DNA of 64,000 bases from Paenibacillus sp. Root444D2 (GCF_001426375.1 NZ_LMEO01000052.1:164261-228260), one strand, 5' to 3'; numbered from the stretch's first letter, positions 43,273 through 51,931 are shown. The notes: generated by a model from the letters alone, not told the origin. Numbers and translations: made by a program.

Positions 43273-44829
43273 TCAGCGTTTTGAAATTTCGTATACTTTA
43301 TACATTTCATCTAAACGAGGGGTGAAGTTCACAGATTTACTTACTCCGTAGCTGTTATGCTCCAGATACAGGTACAATCTCAAAAATTGATTCGCTTCCA
43401 CTTGTTGTGCCATTTGATACTGAGAGTCCCTTTCATCTTGATTCATGTTCTTTTCAGCTTTTTTCAATATCTCTTCCAACTCCGGACTGCTAAGACCCAA
43501 ATTAGTTAAGCTTCTAACCGAAGTGAGATGCTCGCTGACCATAGTGAAAGCATCGAAGTTAGAGTTAGCCAACCAAACCATATGTAAATCACTGACTTTG
43601 TTTACTTTTCTTATTTCTTCATAAACACTAAATTCAAGTAATTCCAATTTCACCTTAATACCTACTTTAGCCAGCATACCGACTATCATCTCAGTAACTT
43701 CCTTATCTTTTGCATAACGTCCTGTGGTCGATTGCATCGTCAGTTCCAAGCCATTCTCGTATCCTGCTTCTTTCAATAATTCCTTAGCACGCTTTTCATC
43801 ATATACAGCAACATTGAACAATTTTGGATTTGCCCCGAAATTACCTGGCGTAATGCGTGTTCGCGTCGTAGTACCCAAACCGCCTAATAATTTATCAATG
43901 ATCAGCTTTTTATCTATTGCCAACTCAACGGCTTCCCTGACTCTCTGATCTGCCATTGGAGATTTTGGACTAGTAACTTTTGGAACAAGAAATGCTACAC
44001 GGTTCGAAGCACCGCTTACGATCCCGGTTTTATCATTTCCTTTCACACGTGGCCAATCATTGCTGCCGACTGAGGGAATAATATCCACTCCACCCGTTAA
44101 AAGCTCTCCAACTCTTGTCGAGCCTTCAGGAAGAATACGGAACACTACCTGGCTCCAATCTTTTGCGGCACCTTCGAAGTATTGCTCATAAGGCTCCAAC
44201 TTAAGGTAGCTGCCTTTTTTCCACTCAACAAACTTAAACGGTCCTGTTCCAACAGGCTGCTGGTTGAAGGAATCCATTCCTTTTTCTTCTATGTATTTTT
44301 TAGGTAAAATTGCAGCACTTGTGCGGGCAATGACACTCAAGAAAAGTGGGTTTGGTCCGTCCGTAATAAATTGTACCTTGTACGGATCAATAATCTTCAC
44401 TTCTTTAATTGATTTGTAATACACACTTTCGCCCAGCGTTTTCTCAGCAACTGCTCTTTCGAAGGAAAACTTGACATCCTCTGCAGTCATTTCTGTGCCG
44501 TTATGAAACTTAATGCCCTTTTTAAGATCAAATTCCCATGTCGTATCGTTTACTTTTTTATAACTTTCTGCCAAATCAGTGCTGATGTTTCCTTTAGCGT
44601 CGCGTTTTAATAATGTATTGTACATGTTATTGACTGCCATCCATGTTACAAAATCATTATGGGCGTAAAGATCCATGGATTTGACCTCTGTAGGCAGCGC
44701 GATTGTCAGTGGACGCTTTTCATCCTTCTTGTCGGGTTGAGCCGTATTATTTTTACTAGTGGTACAACCCGCCAGCAAAACTGCAAATGCAATAAAACAT
44801 AAAAGAGCTGCTTTAATAGAATGCTTCAT
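43273..44829 (-). CDS. Lipoprotein family-5 substrate-binding protein
   Basis: A 518-residue OppA/DppA/GsiB-class lipoprotein. The signal KAALLCFIAFAVLLAGC gives a lipidated cysteine near residue 23. MDLYAHNDFVTWMAVNNMYN and WEFDLKKGIKFHNGTEMTAEDVKFSFE are SBP_bac_5 landmarks (each shown in part). The ATG at 44829 has GGGGGA upstream; the open frame before it is not used. It delivers substrate to the OppBC permease. GsiB-type glutathione binding is a guess from context. Confidence 0.88.
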   Translation of the reverse strand: MKHSIKAALLCFIAFAVLLAGCTTSKNNTAQPDKKDEKRPLTIALPTEVKSMDLYAHNDFVTWMAVNNMYNTLLKRDAKGNISTDLAESYKKVNDTTWEFDLKKGIKFHNGTEMTAEDVKFSFERAVAEKTLGESVYYKSIKEVKIIDPYKVQFITDGPNPLFLSVIARTSAAILPKKYIEEKGMDSFNQQPVGTGPFKFVEWKKGSYLKLEPYEQYFEGAAKDWSQVVFRILPEGSTRVGELLTGGVDIIPSVGSNDWPRVKGNDKTGIVSGASNRVAFLVPKVTSPKSPMADQRVREAVELAIDKKLIIDKLLGGLGTTTRTRITPGNFGANPKLFNVAVYDEKRAKELLKEAGYENGLELTMQSTTGRYAKDKEVTEMIVGMLAKVGIKVKLELLEFSVYEEIRKVNKVSDLHMVWLANSNFDAFTMVSEHLTSVRSLTNLGLSSPELEEILKKAEKNMNQDERDSQYQMAQQVEANQFLRLYLYLEHNSYGVSKSVNFTPRLDEMYKVYEISKR

Positions 44830-44896
44830 ATATATATATCCCCCTATTATTTTTTTCACAACATAACAACAGCCACAATAAAGAAAAGCCGGATAA

Positions 44897-45604
44897 CTAA
44901 AATTGACAAGCCTGGACGAAAGCATTAAACAGTTTCAGAGAGTAAATATCGTTCTTGTCGGTCAAATTTTCTGGATGCCATTGCACGCCCAAAACAAAAC
45001 GGTGCGTCTTGCACTCAAATGCCTCAATGATACCATCACTGGCTCTTGCGCATACTTCAAAACCTTCAGCAACTTTTCTTACCGCTTGATGGTGGTAGCT
45101 GTTCACCTTAAAACGGGTGGATTGAACAGCTTGATGGAGCAGCGAGTTTTCATCAACATCTACAAAATGCGTTAAGTGGCTCCGGGGCGCGTTTTGTCTA
45201 TGCTGCAAAAGCTGATGATCATGTTGGGCATAAATGTCCTGAAAGAGATCCCCGCCAGCAGAAACGTTAATCATTTGACTGCCTCTGCAGATGCCCAGGA
45301 TTGGTTTATCTAATTTCAAAAATTTGCTTATCATCATAATTTCGAAATGATCCCTTTCAGGGCATACTTCACCTAATTCCGGATGAGGTTCTTCTCCGAA
45401 AATATTGGGGTCAACATCTCCTCCTCCAGTAACCAATAAGCCGTCAATTGATTCTACCAGTCGGTCTACTTCTGAATCCTCCGACAAATTAGGCAGTACG
45501 ATCGGCACTCCGCCCGCTTTTACAATTGCACGAATATTACTCAACCCGGTGGTCAGCAGTTTCTCATCTCTGATATTCGATGTAATTCCAATAATAGGTT
45601 TCAA
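44897..45604 (-). CDS. Class I glutamine-amidotransferase-like gamma-glutamyl hydrolase (PuuD family)
   Basis: A 235-residue peptidase C26 protein related to gamma-glutamyl-GABA hydrolase PuuD. Catalytic triad: Cys in PILGICRGSQ near residue 107, His in GVQWHPEN near 212 with the Glu following. GLLVTGGGDVDPNIFGEE is the family's substrate loop. The TTG at 45604 (AAGGAG 8 bases upstream) gives MKPIIGIT, the usual start; a GTG three codons earlier overlaps the ribosome site. It would free glutamate from gamma-glutamyl amines in the cytosol. Confidence 0.88.
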   Translation of the reverse strand: MKPIIGITSNIRDEKLLTTGLSNIRAIVKAGGVPIVLPNLSEDSEVDRLVESIDGLLVTGGGDVDPNIFGEEPHPELGEVCPERDHFEIMMISKFLKLDKPILGICRGSQMINVSAGGDLFQDIYAQHDHQLLQHRQNAPRSHLTHFVDVDENSLLHQAVQSTRFKVNSYHHQAVRKVAEGFEVCARASDGIIEAFECKTHRFVLGVQWHPENLTDKNDIYSLKLFNAFVQACQF

Positions 45605-45649
45605 TTCATACACTCCTTCTGCAAAATACCACGAGTTTATATATCTTTG

Positions 45650-47071
45650 TTAGCGGAAATCCTTCGGCACTTTTTTGGCTACACCCGTTCGAATAGCCGC
45701 TTCAATTACCCGGTTCCGAACTGCGCTAACTACTTTATGATTAAATACGCTTGGTATAATATGACTCTTACTTCTGTCCTCGTCAGTAATGATCGAGGCG
45801 ATAGCTTCGGCTGCTGCAAACTTCATTTCTTCATTAATTGTGACTGCTCTGCAATCCAAGGCCGCACGAAATATTCCTGGAAAACAAAGCACGTTGTTGA
45901 TTTGATTCGGATAATCCGATCGACCTGTTGCAATTACCGCAGCTATATCTTCGATATCCTCTGGGACAATCTCCGGATCGGGATTGGCCATGGCGAACAC
46001 GATTGGATTTGCCGCCATCGTCATGACATCCTCTCTCGTTAACAAACCTCCAGAGGAAAGGCCAATAAATACATCTGCTCCTCTTAACGCATCGCGTAAG
46101 GTACCCGAAAGCCGCTTTGGATTCGTTTCCATTGCGAACCATTCCTTCATCGGATTATCATACTTTTGGTCAGCGGTCAGTATCCCCCGCCGGTCAACGC
46201 CCACGATCTCCTTTACACCTGCCGCAAGCAGCATACGGGTACAAGCCACCCCGGCAGCGCCAACTCCGCATACAACAACCTTGATCTCCTCCATAGATCT
46301 GTTCACGAGTTTCAAAGCATTGAGCAACCCTGCATACATGACAACCGCTGTCCCATGCTGGTCATCATGAAAAACCGGAATATCCAATTCTTCACGCAGC
46401 CGTTGTTCAATCTCAAAACACCGTGGCGCTGAAATGTCCTCAAGGTTAATCCCGCCGAATACGGTGGCTATATGCTTTACAGTTTGGATAATTTCTTCCG
46501 AATCCTGCGTGCTGATACAGATCGGAAATGCGTCTACTCCCGCAAATTGTTTAAACAAGACCGCCTTTCCTTCCATGACCGGCATAGCTGCACTGGGCCC
46601 AATGTTTCCAAGCCCGAGAACAGCACTTCCGTCAGAGACCACAGCTACTGTATTTTTCTTGATGCTGAGGGTAAATGCTTTGGCAGGATCTTCTTTGATC
46701 GCCATACATACTCTGGCTACATCCGGTGTATACACCCGGGACAAATCGTCGCGGTTTTGAACCGGGCTTTTGGGCACTGTCGAAATTTTCCCACCAAGAT
46801 GCAGCAGAAAGGTACGGTCGGATACATGAATCAGCTTTATCCCTGGGATTCTAGAAACCGCTTTCTCAATTTCACCGATTTGCCCCGCTTCGGCGACGTT
46901 TATCGTGAGGTCTCTTACTGAAATATTCTTTCCCGCGTCCACCAGATCAATGGCTATGATGTCCCCCCCTGCCCTTGTAATGCCTGTCGCAACCTCACCG
47001 AATTTGATATGAGAGTCCATTTCAATACGCAGTATAATATTTTCTCCTTTATTAAAGGCTATTTTCCCCAT
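45650..47071 (-). CDS. NAD(P)-dependent malic enzyme with N-terminal ACT-like domain
   Basis: A 473-residue malic enzyme that oxidatively decarboxylates malate to pyruvate. The N-terminal ~85 residues look like an ACT domain (GEVATGITRAGGDIIAIDLV). The catalytic part has VAVVSDGSAVLGLGNIG near 145, FHDDQHGTAVV near 238 and the dinucleotide fold VVVCGVGAAGVACTRM near 270. It is the first gene of the gamma-glutamyl operon, an unusual place that may reflect routing of glutamate carbon through the TCA cycle to pyruvate. GAGGGG precedes the ATG. Confidence 0.9.
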   Translation of the reverse strand: MGKIAFNKGENIILRIEMDSHIKFGEVATGITRAGGDIIAIDLVDAGKNISVRDLTINVAEAGQIGEIEKAVSRIPGIKLIHVSDRTFLLHLGGKISTVPKSPVQNRDDLSRVYTPDVARVCMAIKEDPAKAFTLSIKKNTVAVVSDGSAVLGLGNIGPSAAMPVMEGKAVLFKQFAGVDAFPICISTQDSEEIIQTVKHIATVFGGINLEDISAPRCFEIEQRLREELDIPVFHDDQHGTAVVMYAGLLNALKLVNRSMEEIKVVVCGVGAAGVACTRMLLAAGVKEIVGVDRRGILTADQKYDNPMKEWFAMETNPKRLSGTLRDALRGADVFIGLSSGGLLTREDVMTMAANPIVFAMANPDPEIVPEDIEDIAAVIATGRSDYPNQINNVLCFPGIFRAALDCRAVTINEEMKFAAAEAIASIITDEDRSKSHIIPSVFNHKVVSAVRNRVIEAAIRTGVAKKVPKDFR

Positions 47072-47096
47072 ACTCTTTCCCCTCTCACAGCGCTTA

Positions 47097-47110
47097 TGAA
47101 AACGCTTTAA
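47097..47110. promoter_or_regulatory. Candidate cre site (CcpA) upstream of the malic enzyme operon
   Basis: TGAAAACGCTTTAA matches the consensus TGWAARCGYTWNCW at 13 of 14 positions, 26 bases before the malic enzyme start. Confidence 0.5.
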
Positions 47111-47158
47111 TATGTTTATAGTTTAATACGACATGAGAGAAATTGGAAATACTGCTTC

Positions 47159-47174
47159 CTTATAAATATATAAG
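47159..47174. promoter_or_regulatory. Candidate LysR operator in the divergent promoter region
   Basis: CTTATA-AATA-TATAAG, a perfect 6+6 dyad containing a T-N11-A core, midway between the divergent malic enzyme and LysR genes. Confidence 0.45.
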
Positions 47175-47223
47175 TAGAAATTATTAATTATCGTTATCCT
47201 GATAGCGTTTCGAACAATTCCGG

Positions 47224-47251
47224 TTACAAAAGCAGATTGAAATGCTATAAT
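47224..47251 (+). promoter_or_regulatory. Sigma-A promoter of the LysR gene
   Basis: TTACAA, 16-bp spacer, perfect TATAAT; 43 bases before the start codon. Confidence 0.55.
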
Positions 47252-47293
47252 AAATTGTCGAATCATATTGTCATATATTAGGAGATATCTCAT

Positions 47294-48265
47294 ATGCAAG
47301 TAAGTTATTTGTCATTACGTTATTTTATGGAAGTCGCTTTTTGTCTTAACTTCAGCCATGCAGCCCAGAAATTGCATATTTCCCAGCCCGGATTGAGCCA
47401 GCAAATCACAGCGCTCGAAAAAGAACTCGGCATTAAACTGTTAAACCGTTCGACCCGAAACGTTACATTGACCGCAGAAGGCGATTATCTTCATAAGAAT
47501 CTTTTACCCTCATTCGATAACATTGAAAAAACCATCTCTCAGCTTGTGGAATCCGGAACTGTCCCGCAAACGACTATTCGAATCGCAACCGTTCCATCCG
47601 CTGCAAGCAATATGGTCCCTTACCTTATTAAAAAATTAAAAGAAGAGCATCCGTTAATCGAATTTTATATCAAGGAAACAACCTCCGTTCACGCAGCCGA
47701 GCTTGTACAGAAAAGCGAATATGATCTCGCCTTTATCCGAACTCCGATAGACCTCAAACAGACGATACAGCCGCCGCTTAAGTGGATAGAGTTTTCCAAG
47801 CATCCTATGAAGGTGGCTTTATCCTGCCAGCATCCGGCAGCCGTACAAGATGAGATCGATCTTTACGAGCTTAAAAACGAAACTTTTTTACATTATGACC
47901 CTAAGCATTCGCCATCTCTTTATTATTTGCTGGAGCATGCCTGCCTTACCGCTGGATTCATTCCAAAAACCATCGGGGCCGGGCCGGAAATTTTGACCAT
48001 TGCCAATCTGATCTCCAATGGAATCGGGATTACCTTAATGCCGCAGGATATGCTGGAACTTTTAAATTCTTACAAGATCAAAGCTATTGCATTGAAAAAC
48101 CTGTCTCTTTTCAGTTCGATTTCTGTCATTTGGAACGACGTAAGCGTACCTTTAATTACGAAGGACGCATTGTCTATATTGGAGCATTTACCACATTACA
48201 CTACAAAAGAGTCTATGAAATCCAAGACATTATCATCTCAAACCGTAGGACAGCATCTATCATGA
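47294..48265 (+). CDS. LysR-family regulator of the gamma-glutamyl operon
   Basis: A 323-residue LysR protein. N-terminal HTH: FSHAAQKLHISQPGLSQQIT near residues 19-38. The effector domain follows, with IRIATVPSAASNMVPYLIKK near 95. It is transcribed away from the malic enzyme-ggt operon, the classic arrangement for a LysR regulator and its target, with a dyad between them. AGGAGAT precedes the ATG. The stop codon lies inside the stem of its terminator. The effector is unknown. Confidence 0.88.
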   Translation: MQVSYLSLRYFMEVAFCLNFSHAAQKLHISQPGLSQQITALEKELGIKLLNRSTRNVTLTAEGDYLHKNLLPSFDNIEKTISQLVESGTVPQTTIRIATVPSAASNMVPYLIKKLKEEHPLIEFYIKETTSVHAAELVQKSEYDLAFIRTPIDLKQTIQPPLKWIEFSKHPMKVALSCQHPAAVQDEIDLYELKNETFLHYDPKHSPSLYYLLEHACLTAGFIPKTIGAGPEILTIANLISNGIGITLMPQDMLELLNSYKIKAIALKNLSLFSSISVIWNDVSVPLITKDALSILEHLPHYTTKESMKSKTLSSQTVGQHLS

Positions 48266-48284
48266 ATCGGGATGCTGTTTTTTT
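48251..48284 (+). terminator. Terminator of the LysR gene
   Basis: CAGCATC/GATGCTG stem followed by T8, overlapping the stop codon. Confidence 0.8.
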
Positions 48285-48332
48285 AATGGCGAATACCGAC
48301 TCTCAACCTTGAGGACCTGGCATAATTCTACT

Positions 48333-48349
48333 TATAACCCCTGATTATA
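48333..48349. promoter_or_regulatory. 17-bp dyad, copy 1
   Basis: TATAACCCCTGATTATA. The arms TATAA/TTATA flank CCCCTGA, and it contains T-N11-A. A copy with a single change lies at 49551-49567. A possible -10 TATAAT follows at 48353. Confidence 0.55.
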
Positions 48350-48433
48350 AATGTATAATATATTCATATTTTCGCATTATTTCTGATGATGTTACATTGT
48401 TCATGAAAACCAATTAAGAGAGGGGTAAGGTTC

Positions 48434-49447
48434 ATGAATACTGTAAAAATGAATGTCATTTCCTATGGCTTAGGTCCAATAGGCATCAAAATTATGCAAA
48501 GCTGTTTGCAATCCGATCATATTCGGTTAATTGGTGCGGTTGATATTGATCCTCAAAAAATCGGAAGGGATGTCGGAGAACTAGCAGAGAGCACTGCTGT
48601 GGGGATTCATGTTGTTCAGAATTTAGATGAAATCGATACGGCACGGCTAGAGGGGCGCAAACTTGCACTCCATGCAACAGGATCCAACCTGCCACAGGTT
48701 TGGCCGCAAATAAAGCAGTTACTTGATCAAGGATATTCCGTCATTTCTACCTGTGAACAATTAGCTTATCCATGGCACCGCTATTCGGATTTGTCCAAAG
48801 AAATTGATCTTTATGCTCGCGATAAAAGACAGTTTGTCATTGGTACCGGAGTTAATCCGGGATATATCATGGATTCTATGACTTTATTTTCCACTTCTGT
48901 GACGCAATCGTTGTCCAAAATTAAAGTTTACCGTAAGGTAGATGTCTCCAAACGCCGTATTCCCCTGCAGAAAAAAGTGGGTATTGGTATGTCACCGGAA
49001 GAATTTCACCAGCTTGCACAAAACGACCGCATAGGTCATGTCGGACTTGAGGAATCATTGCGTCTTGTTGCTTATGGTTTGAATCTGACCTTAACCGAAG
49101 TTATTAATAAAATTGAACCAACCATTTCCCAAGAAGACACTGTCTTAGCAATAGGACCCTTAAGTAAAAATGAAGTAAACGGCTTGCATCAAAATTCAAC
49201 GGGTTCTACGAAGGAAGGAATACCCATTGAATTGGACCTGATCATGTCTGTAGACGTTGTTACGGAGGACAGGATCATTCTGGAAACGAATGATATGGGT
49301 ACTGTAGAGTTTGTAGTCCCACAAGGTATTTTTGGCGACACCGCTACCATCAATGTTGTAGTTAACACTGCAAAAACGATGCATTCGTCTAATCAGGTTG
49401 GTTTGTTAACCATGGCAGATATTCGACTTACTAGAAATTTAATGTAA
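48434..49447 (+). CDS. DapB-like NAD(P)-dependent dehydrogenase (2,4-diaminopentanoate dehydrogenase family)
   Basis: A 337-residue oxidoreductase with an N-terminal Rossmann fold: ISYGLGPIGIKIMQSCL near residue 9 and LIGAVDIDPQKIGRDVGEL near 36. FVIGTGVNPGYIMDS near 137 is the signature of the DapB-related group that includes clostridial 2,4-diaminopentanoate dehydrogenase. The substrate is probably an amino- or imino-acid, but cannot be read. GAGAGGGG precedes the ATG. It stands alone between two terminators and shares an upstream dyad with the next gene. Confidence 0.82.
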   Translation: MNTVKMNVISYGLGPIGIKIMQSCLQSDHIRLIGAVDIDPQKIGRDVGELAESTAVGIHVVQNLDEIDTARLEGRKLALHATGSNLPQVWPQIKQLLDQGYSVISTCEQLAYPWHRYSDLSKEIDLYARDKRQFVIGTGVNPGYIMDSMTLFSTSVTQSLSKIKVYRKVDVSKRRIPLQKKVGIGMSPEEFHQLAQNDRIGHVGLEESLRLVAYGLNLTLTEVINKIEPTISQEDTVLAIGPLSKNEVNGLHQNSTGSTKEGIPIELDLIMSVDVVTEDRIILETNDMGTVEFVVPQGIFGDTATINVVVNTAKTMHSSNQVGLLTMADIRLTRNLM

Positions 49448-49495
49448 GGTACACTTTCTACTTTTAAAAATATCATTTCAAACATATCAACTAAT

Positions 49496-49532
49496 CCCAT
49501 GCCTTTCATAAAGGCATGGGGTTATTTTTTTG
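49496..49532 (+). terminator. Terminator of the DapB-like gene
   Basis: CCCATGCCTT/AAGGCATGGG perfect 10-bp stem and a T8 tail. Confidence 0.9.
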
Positions 49533-49550
49533 AAAATGATTAGGCGAATA

Positions 49551-49567
49551 TATAACCCCTAATTATA
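49551..49567. promoter_or_regulatory. 17-bp dyad, copy 2
   Basis: TATAACCCCTAATTATA, identical to copy 1 except for the central A/G, upstream of the 10-codon frame and the M23 gene. Confidence 0.55.
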
Positions 49568-49624
49568 GAAATATAAGTATTTCGTATTTCATATAAGAAA
49601 TTTTCAATGTTACAATTCAAAAAA

Positions 49625-49638
49625 AGAAAGCGTTTACA
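49625..49638. promoter_or_regulatory. Candidate cre site (CcpA)
   Basis: AGAAAGCGTTTACA matches the cre consensus except the first base. It lies between the dyad and the 10-codon frame. Confidence 0.45.
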
Positions 49639-49683
49639 AGATTCTCCTGTTCAATTCTTGCTTATTAGAAAGGAGGTGAGGCC

Positions 49684-49716
49684 ATGAGCTCTACATTAGT
49701 TTTCCAGTTTTACTAA
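49684..49716 (+). CDS. Possible 10-residue leader peptide
   Basis: ATG with an excellent AAAGGAGGTGAG site encodes MSSTLVFQFY and stops. It lies 73 bases upstream of the M23 gene. A ribosome site this strong ahead of so short a frame suggests real translation, perhaps a leader affecting the downstream gene. No alternative RNA hairpins were worked out. Confidence 0.4.
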   Translation: MSSTLVFQFY

Positions 49717-49789
49717 CGTCTATTCTATGGATTTGTAAGTTAGGTCGTTTTACAGGATCTATAGTTCGATACGATTAGGAGGAGATTTT

Positions 49790-51220
49790 ATGTCTACGTT
49801 ACAGAAGCAGAAGCGCTTATTAAAGAAAAGCATTTCTTGGAGTTTATTGATGAGCGTACTTTTCCTTGTATTATTTAATACGAATGTCCTTGCTGCACTT
49901 CCCGCACCCACCGGACTTAAGGCTAATTCCGGGAATGGCGAAGTGACTCTGTATTGGAATGCCGTATCCGGCGCTGTTAAACATAAGATTTCACGGGCTA
50001 CCTCCAGCGATGGCAAATACAAGCACATTGCCAACAATATTACATCGACGTCTTTTACCAATACCGGGGTAGACAACGAGACTACATACTGGTATAAGGT
50101 GGCGGCTATCGATTCCGAGGGTAACACAAGTGAGTATTCCAGCGCTGTTTCAGCCAAACCAAGTGCGGTTCCAGCTGCACCGACCGCATTGATAGCAGTA
50201 GCGGGTGATGGACAAGCTGTTCTCGCTTGGGAAGCATCGGGCAGTAATACGAGCTATACGGTTAAGATGAAAACATCCTCGACCGGGTCTTATTCGACTG
50301 TGGCAAGCGGAGTAAACAATACGACATTTACCAAATCAGGCTTGACAAACGGCTCTATATATTACTTTGCCATCAACGCTACCAACTCCGCCGGCACAAG
50401 TGCCGATTCGAATGTTGCTAGAGTTACTCCTGTGGCCCCGCCTACAGGCAGCGTCTATTGGCCTCTAAGCTTTTCAACTGCTATCAATGGGGACGAAATC
50501 CGCTATCCATACGGTCCCCGCAGGCCCGGGGATTATGATTACCATGCCGGGATCGACATAAATGCTCCGGAAGGCACCCCTGTCTATGCCATGATGGATG
50601 GAACCGTAACTAATATTACTCCGGATAACGGCAGCTCAGGTCCTGGCAACAAAGTCCTTGTCAATCACGGAAATAAACATTGGACCGGTTATTTACATCT
50701 TAGCGCATTCGCTTCGGGATTGACGGTGGGTCAAACGGTTCAAGCCGGCGATCTGATTGGATATGTGGGGCACACCGGCGCGAATTCCGACCATTTACAC
50801 ATTACTTACATGGTAGGACTAACCTCCGAAACCAATAACGAATCCAGAAGCAAGAACCCGATGGAAATACTGCCTCATAGCCAACCGACGGTCACCGCAG
50901 CGTTCCGCACCGATACAAGCAATACAGTTGACATCAACATCCCAGTCCAGCAGAACACTATTCGCTGGATCATTCTGAAGGGCCAAGGACAAACAAAAAT
51001 CGCAGATTACTATGATATCGTTGGCCAAGGTTCAACGAACCGCAACAATCAGAGCCAGTATGGCATGTATATTGACGTTGACACTCCTGTCGATCCATAC
51101 CCGGCAGGCGGAGGAAATCTGCATCTCTTTGTCCGGCCTGATCCTGTTTCCTCCTTCATCGCTGACAGAATTATCATTAAAGACTTTAACGGTAACACAC
51201 TGATTGACAAGGCAAAATAA
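49790..51220 (+). CDS. Secreted endopeptidase: two FN3 domains plus M23 domain
   Basis: The 476-residue exported protein has a signal peptide (SLLMSVLFLVLFNTNVLA, cut near residue 35), two fibronectin type III domains (~38-125 and ~128-212, each ending in the YW/YYF...A.D/NSxGTS pattern), an M23 zinc peptidase (~215-360; HAGIDI and HLHI are the metal motifs) and a C-terminal beta-rich domain (~365-476). It should cut peptidoglycan cross-bridges outside the cell, with FN3 units as spacers or glycan contacts. AGGAGGAG precedes the ATG. Confidence 0.88.
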   Translation: MSTLQKQKRLLKKSISWSLLMSVLFLVLFNTNVLAALPAPTGLKANSGNGEVTLYWNAVSGAVKHKISRATSSDGKYKHIANNITSTSFTNTGVDNETTYWYKVAAIDSEGNTSEYSSAVSAKPSAVPAAPTALIAVAGDGQAVLAWEASGSNTSYTVKMKTSSTGSYSTVASGVNNTTFTKSGLTNGSIYYFAINATNSAGTSADSNVARVTPVAPPTGSVYWPLSFSTAINGDEIRYPYGPRRPGDYDYHAGIDINAPEGTPVYAMMDGTVTNITPDNGSSGPGNKVLVNHGNKHWTGYLHLSAFASGLTVGQTVQAGDLIGYVGHTGANSDHLHITYMVGLTSETNNESRSKNPMEILPHSQPTVTAAFRTDTSNTVDINIPVQQNTIRWIILKGQGQTKIADYYDIVGQGSTNRNNQSQYGMYIDVDTPVDPYPAGGGNLHLFVRPDPVSSFIADRIIIKDFNGNTLIDKAK

Positions 51221-51231
51221 AAAAGTCTGCA

Positions 51232-51280
51232 TCAAAAAGGAGCTGTCCTAGTCATGTTTGACTTTTGGGACAGCTCCTTG
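51232..51280 (-). terminator. Terminator (minus strand) of the zinc-starvation operon
   Basis: A perfect 12-bp stem AAGGAGCTGTCC/GGACAGCTCCTT with TTTTTGATG on the minus side; on the plus side there is no T-run. It therefore probably ends the transcript running from the COG0523 gene. Confidence 0.65.
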
Positions 51281-51305
51281 CAGCTAATGGGCTTGAAACT
51301 GTTGG

Positions 51306-51438
51306 TTAGCGTGGAAGCTCCATACGCTCGGTCACTAAATGGTACTTTGGATGCTCCCCATCAATGATTCGAAATCGCACCTGGTAAGGTTCTTGGATTG
51401 TAAGCTACATAACCGTGAGCGATTTTGTCGTAACTCAT
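51306..51438 (-). pseudogene. Frameshifted small gene
   Basis: On the minus strand an ATG frame reads MSYDKIAHGYVAY, and the next frame continues IQEPYQVRFRIIDGEHPK then YHLVTERMELPR before a stop. One missing base near 51400 would join them into a protein of about 44 residues. It may be a frameshift mutation, programmed shift or sequencing error. It lies inside the predicted zinc operon transcript. Family unknown. Confidence 0.4.
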
Positions 51439-51457
51439 TTTTGTACGTTTTCAGTGC

Positions 51458-51931
51458 CTAAACTTCATTCTCAAAAATTTCAGCGCATAGCTGGATCATC
51501 TGACAAAAGGAACGGTTGTGGCCTATGTAAAAGGATGAAAGATCGTATCGGTTCCTTGCGGGTTCAAAGGAAATCAATAAGCGATGTCTCATGCGCTTCA
51601 TGGTCAATTGGACAAATTGCTCGGCTCGCTCAGAGGCTATGATCGTGAGATAAGCATACAGGGAATGGTCTTCCGGTTCGTCAAGCGGGCTTACACCTGC
51701 ACAAGAGAATTCAGTTGCTATTTGCTTCTGCTGAAGCAGTATCAAGGCAGGGAACAATTCGGTATCCACGTTGATATGTCCGAGAAGTTTGGTCTTCTTA
51801 GCGTGCTTGCGCTGTTTCTCACGTGCTGCCCATTGCAATAATTCCTGCTCGCGGCGGTGCCAATGAGCATCCGTGTGATGACTTAGAATGACATCTCTTG
51901 CCTCATTGGTATTCAAACTCATCAAACCCAT
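51458..51931 (-). CDS. Hypothetical protein in the zinc-starvation operon
   Basis: A 157-residue soluble protein I cannot assign with confidence. The N-terminus is His- and Lys-rich (ILSHHTDAHWHRREQELL). The middle, IATEFSCAGVSPLDEPEDHS, followed by YAYLTI, loosely recalls the S-C-S/A-G motif of TYW3-like and phage proteins. AAAGGAGG lies just before the ATG at 51931; an ATG at 51922 has wider spacing. It follows rpmG on the same strand, so zinc-dependent expression is likely. Scattered His, Cys and Asp could bind metal. Confidence 0.65.
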   Translation of the reverse strand: MGLMSLNTNEARDVILSHHTDAHWHRREQELLQWAAREKQRKHAKKTKLLGHINVDTELFPALILLQQKQIATEFSCAGVSPLDEPEDHSLYAYLTIIASERAEQFVQLTMKRMRHRLLISFEPARNRYDLSSFYIGHNRSFCQMIQLCAEIFENEV

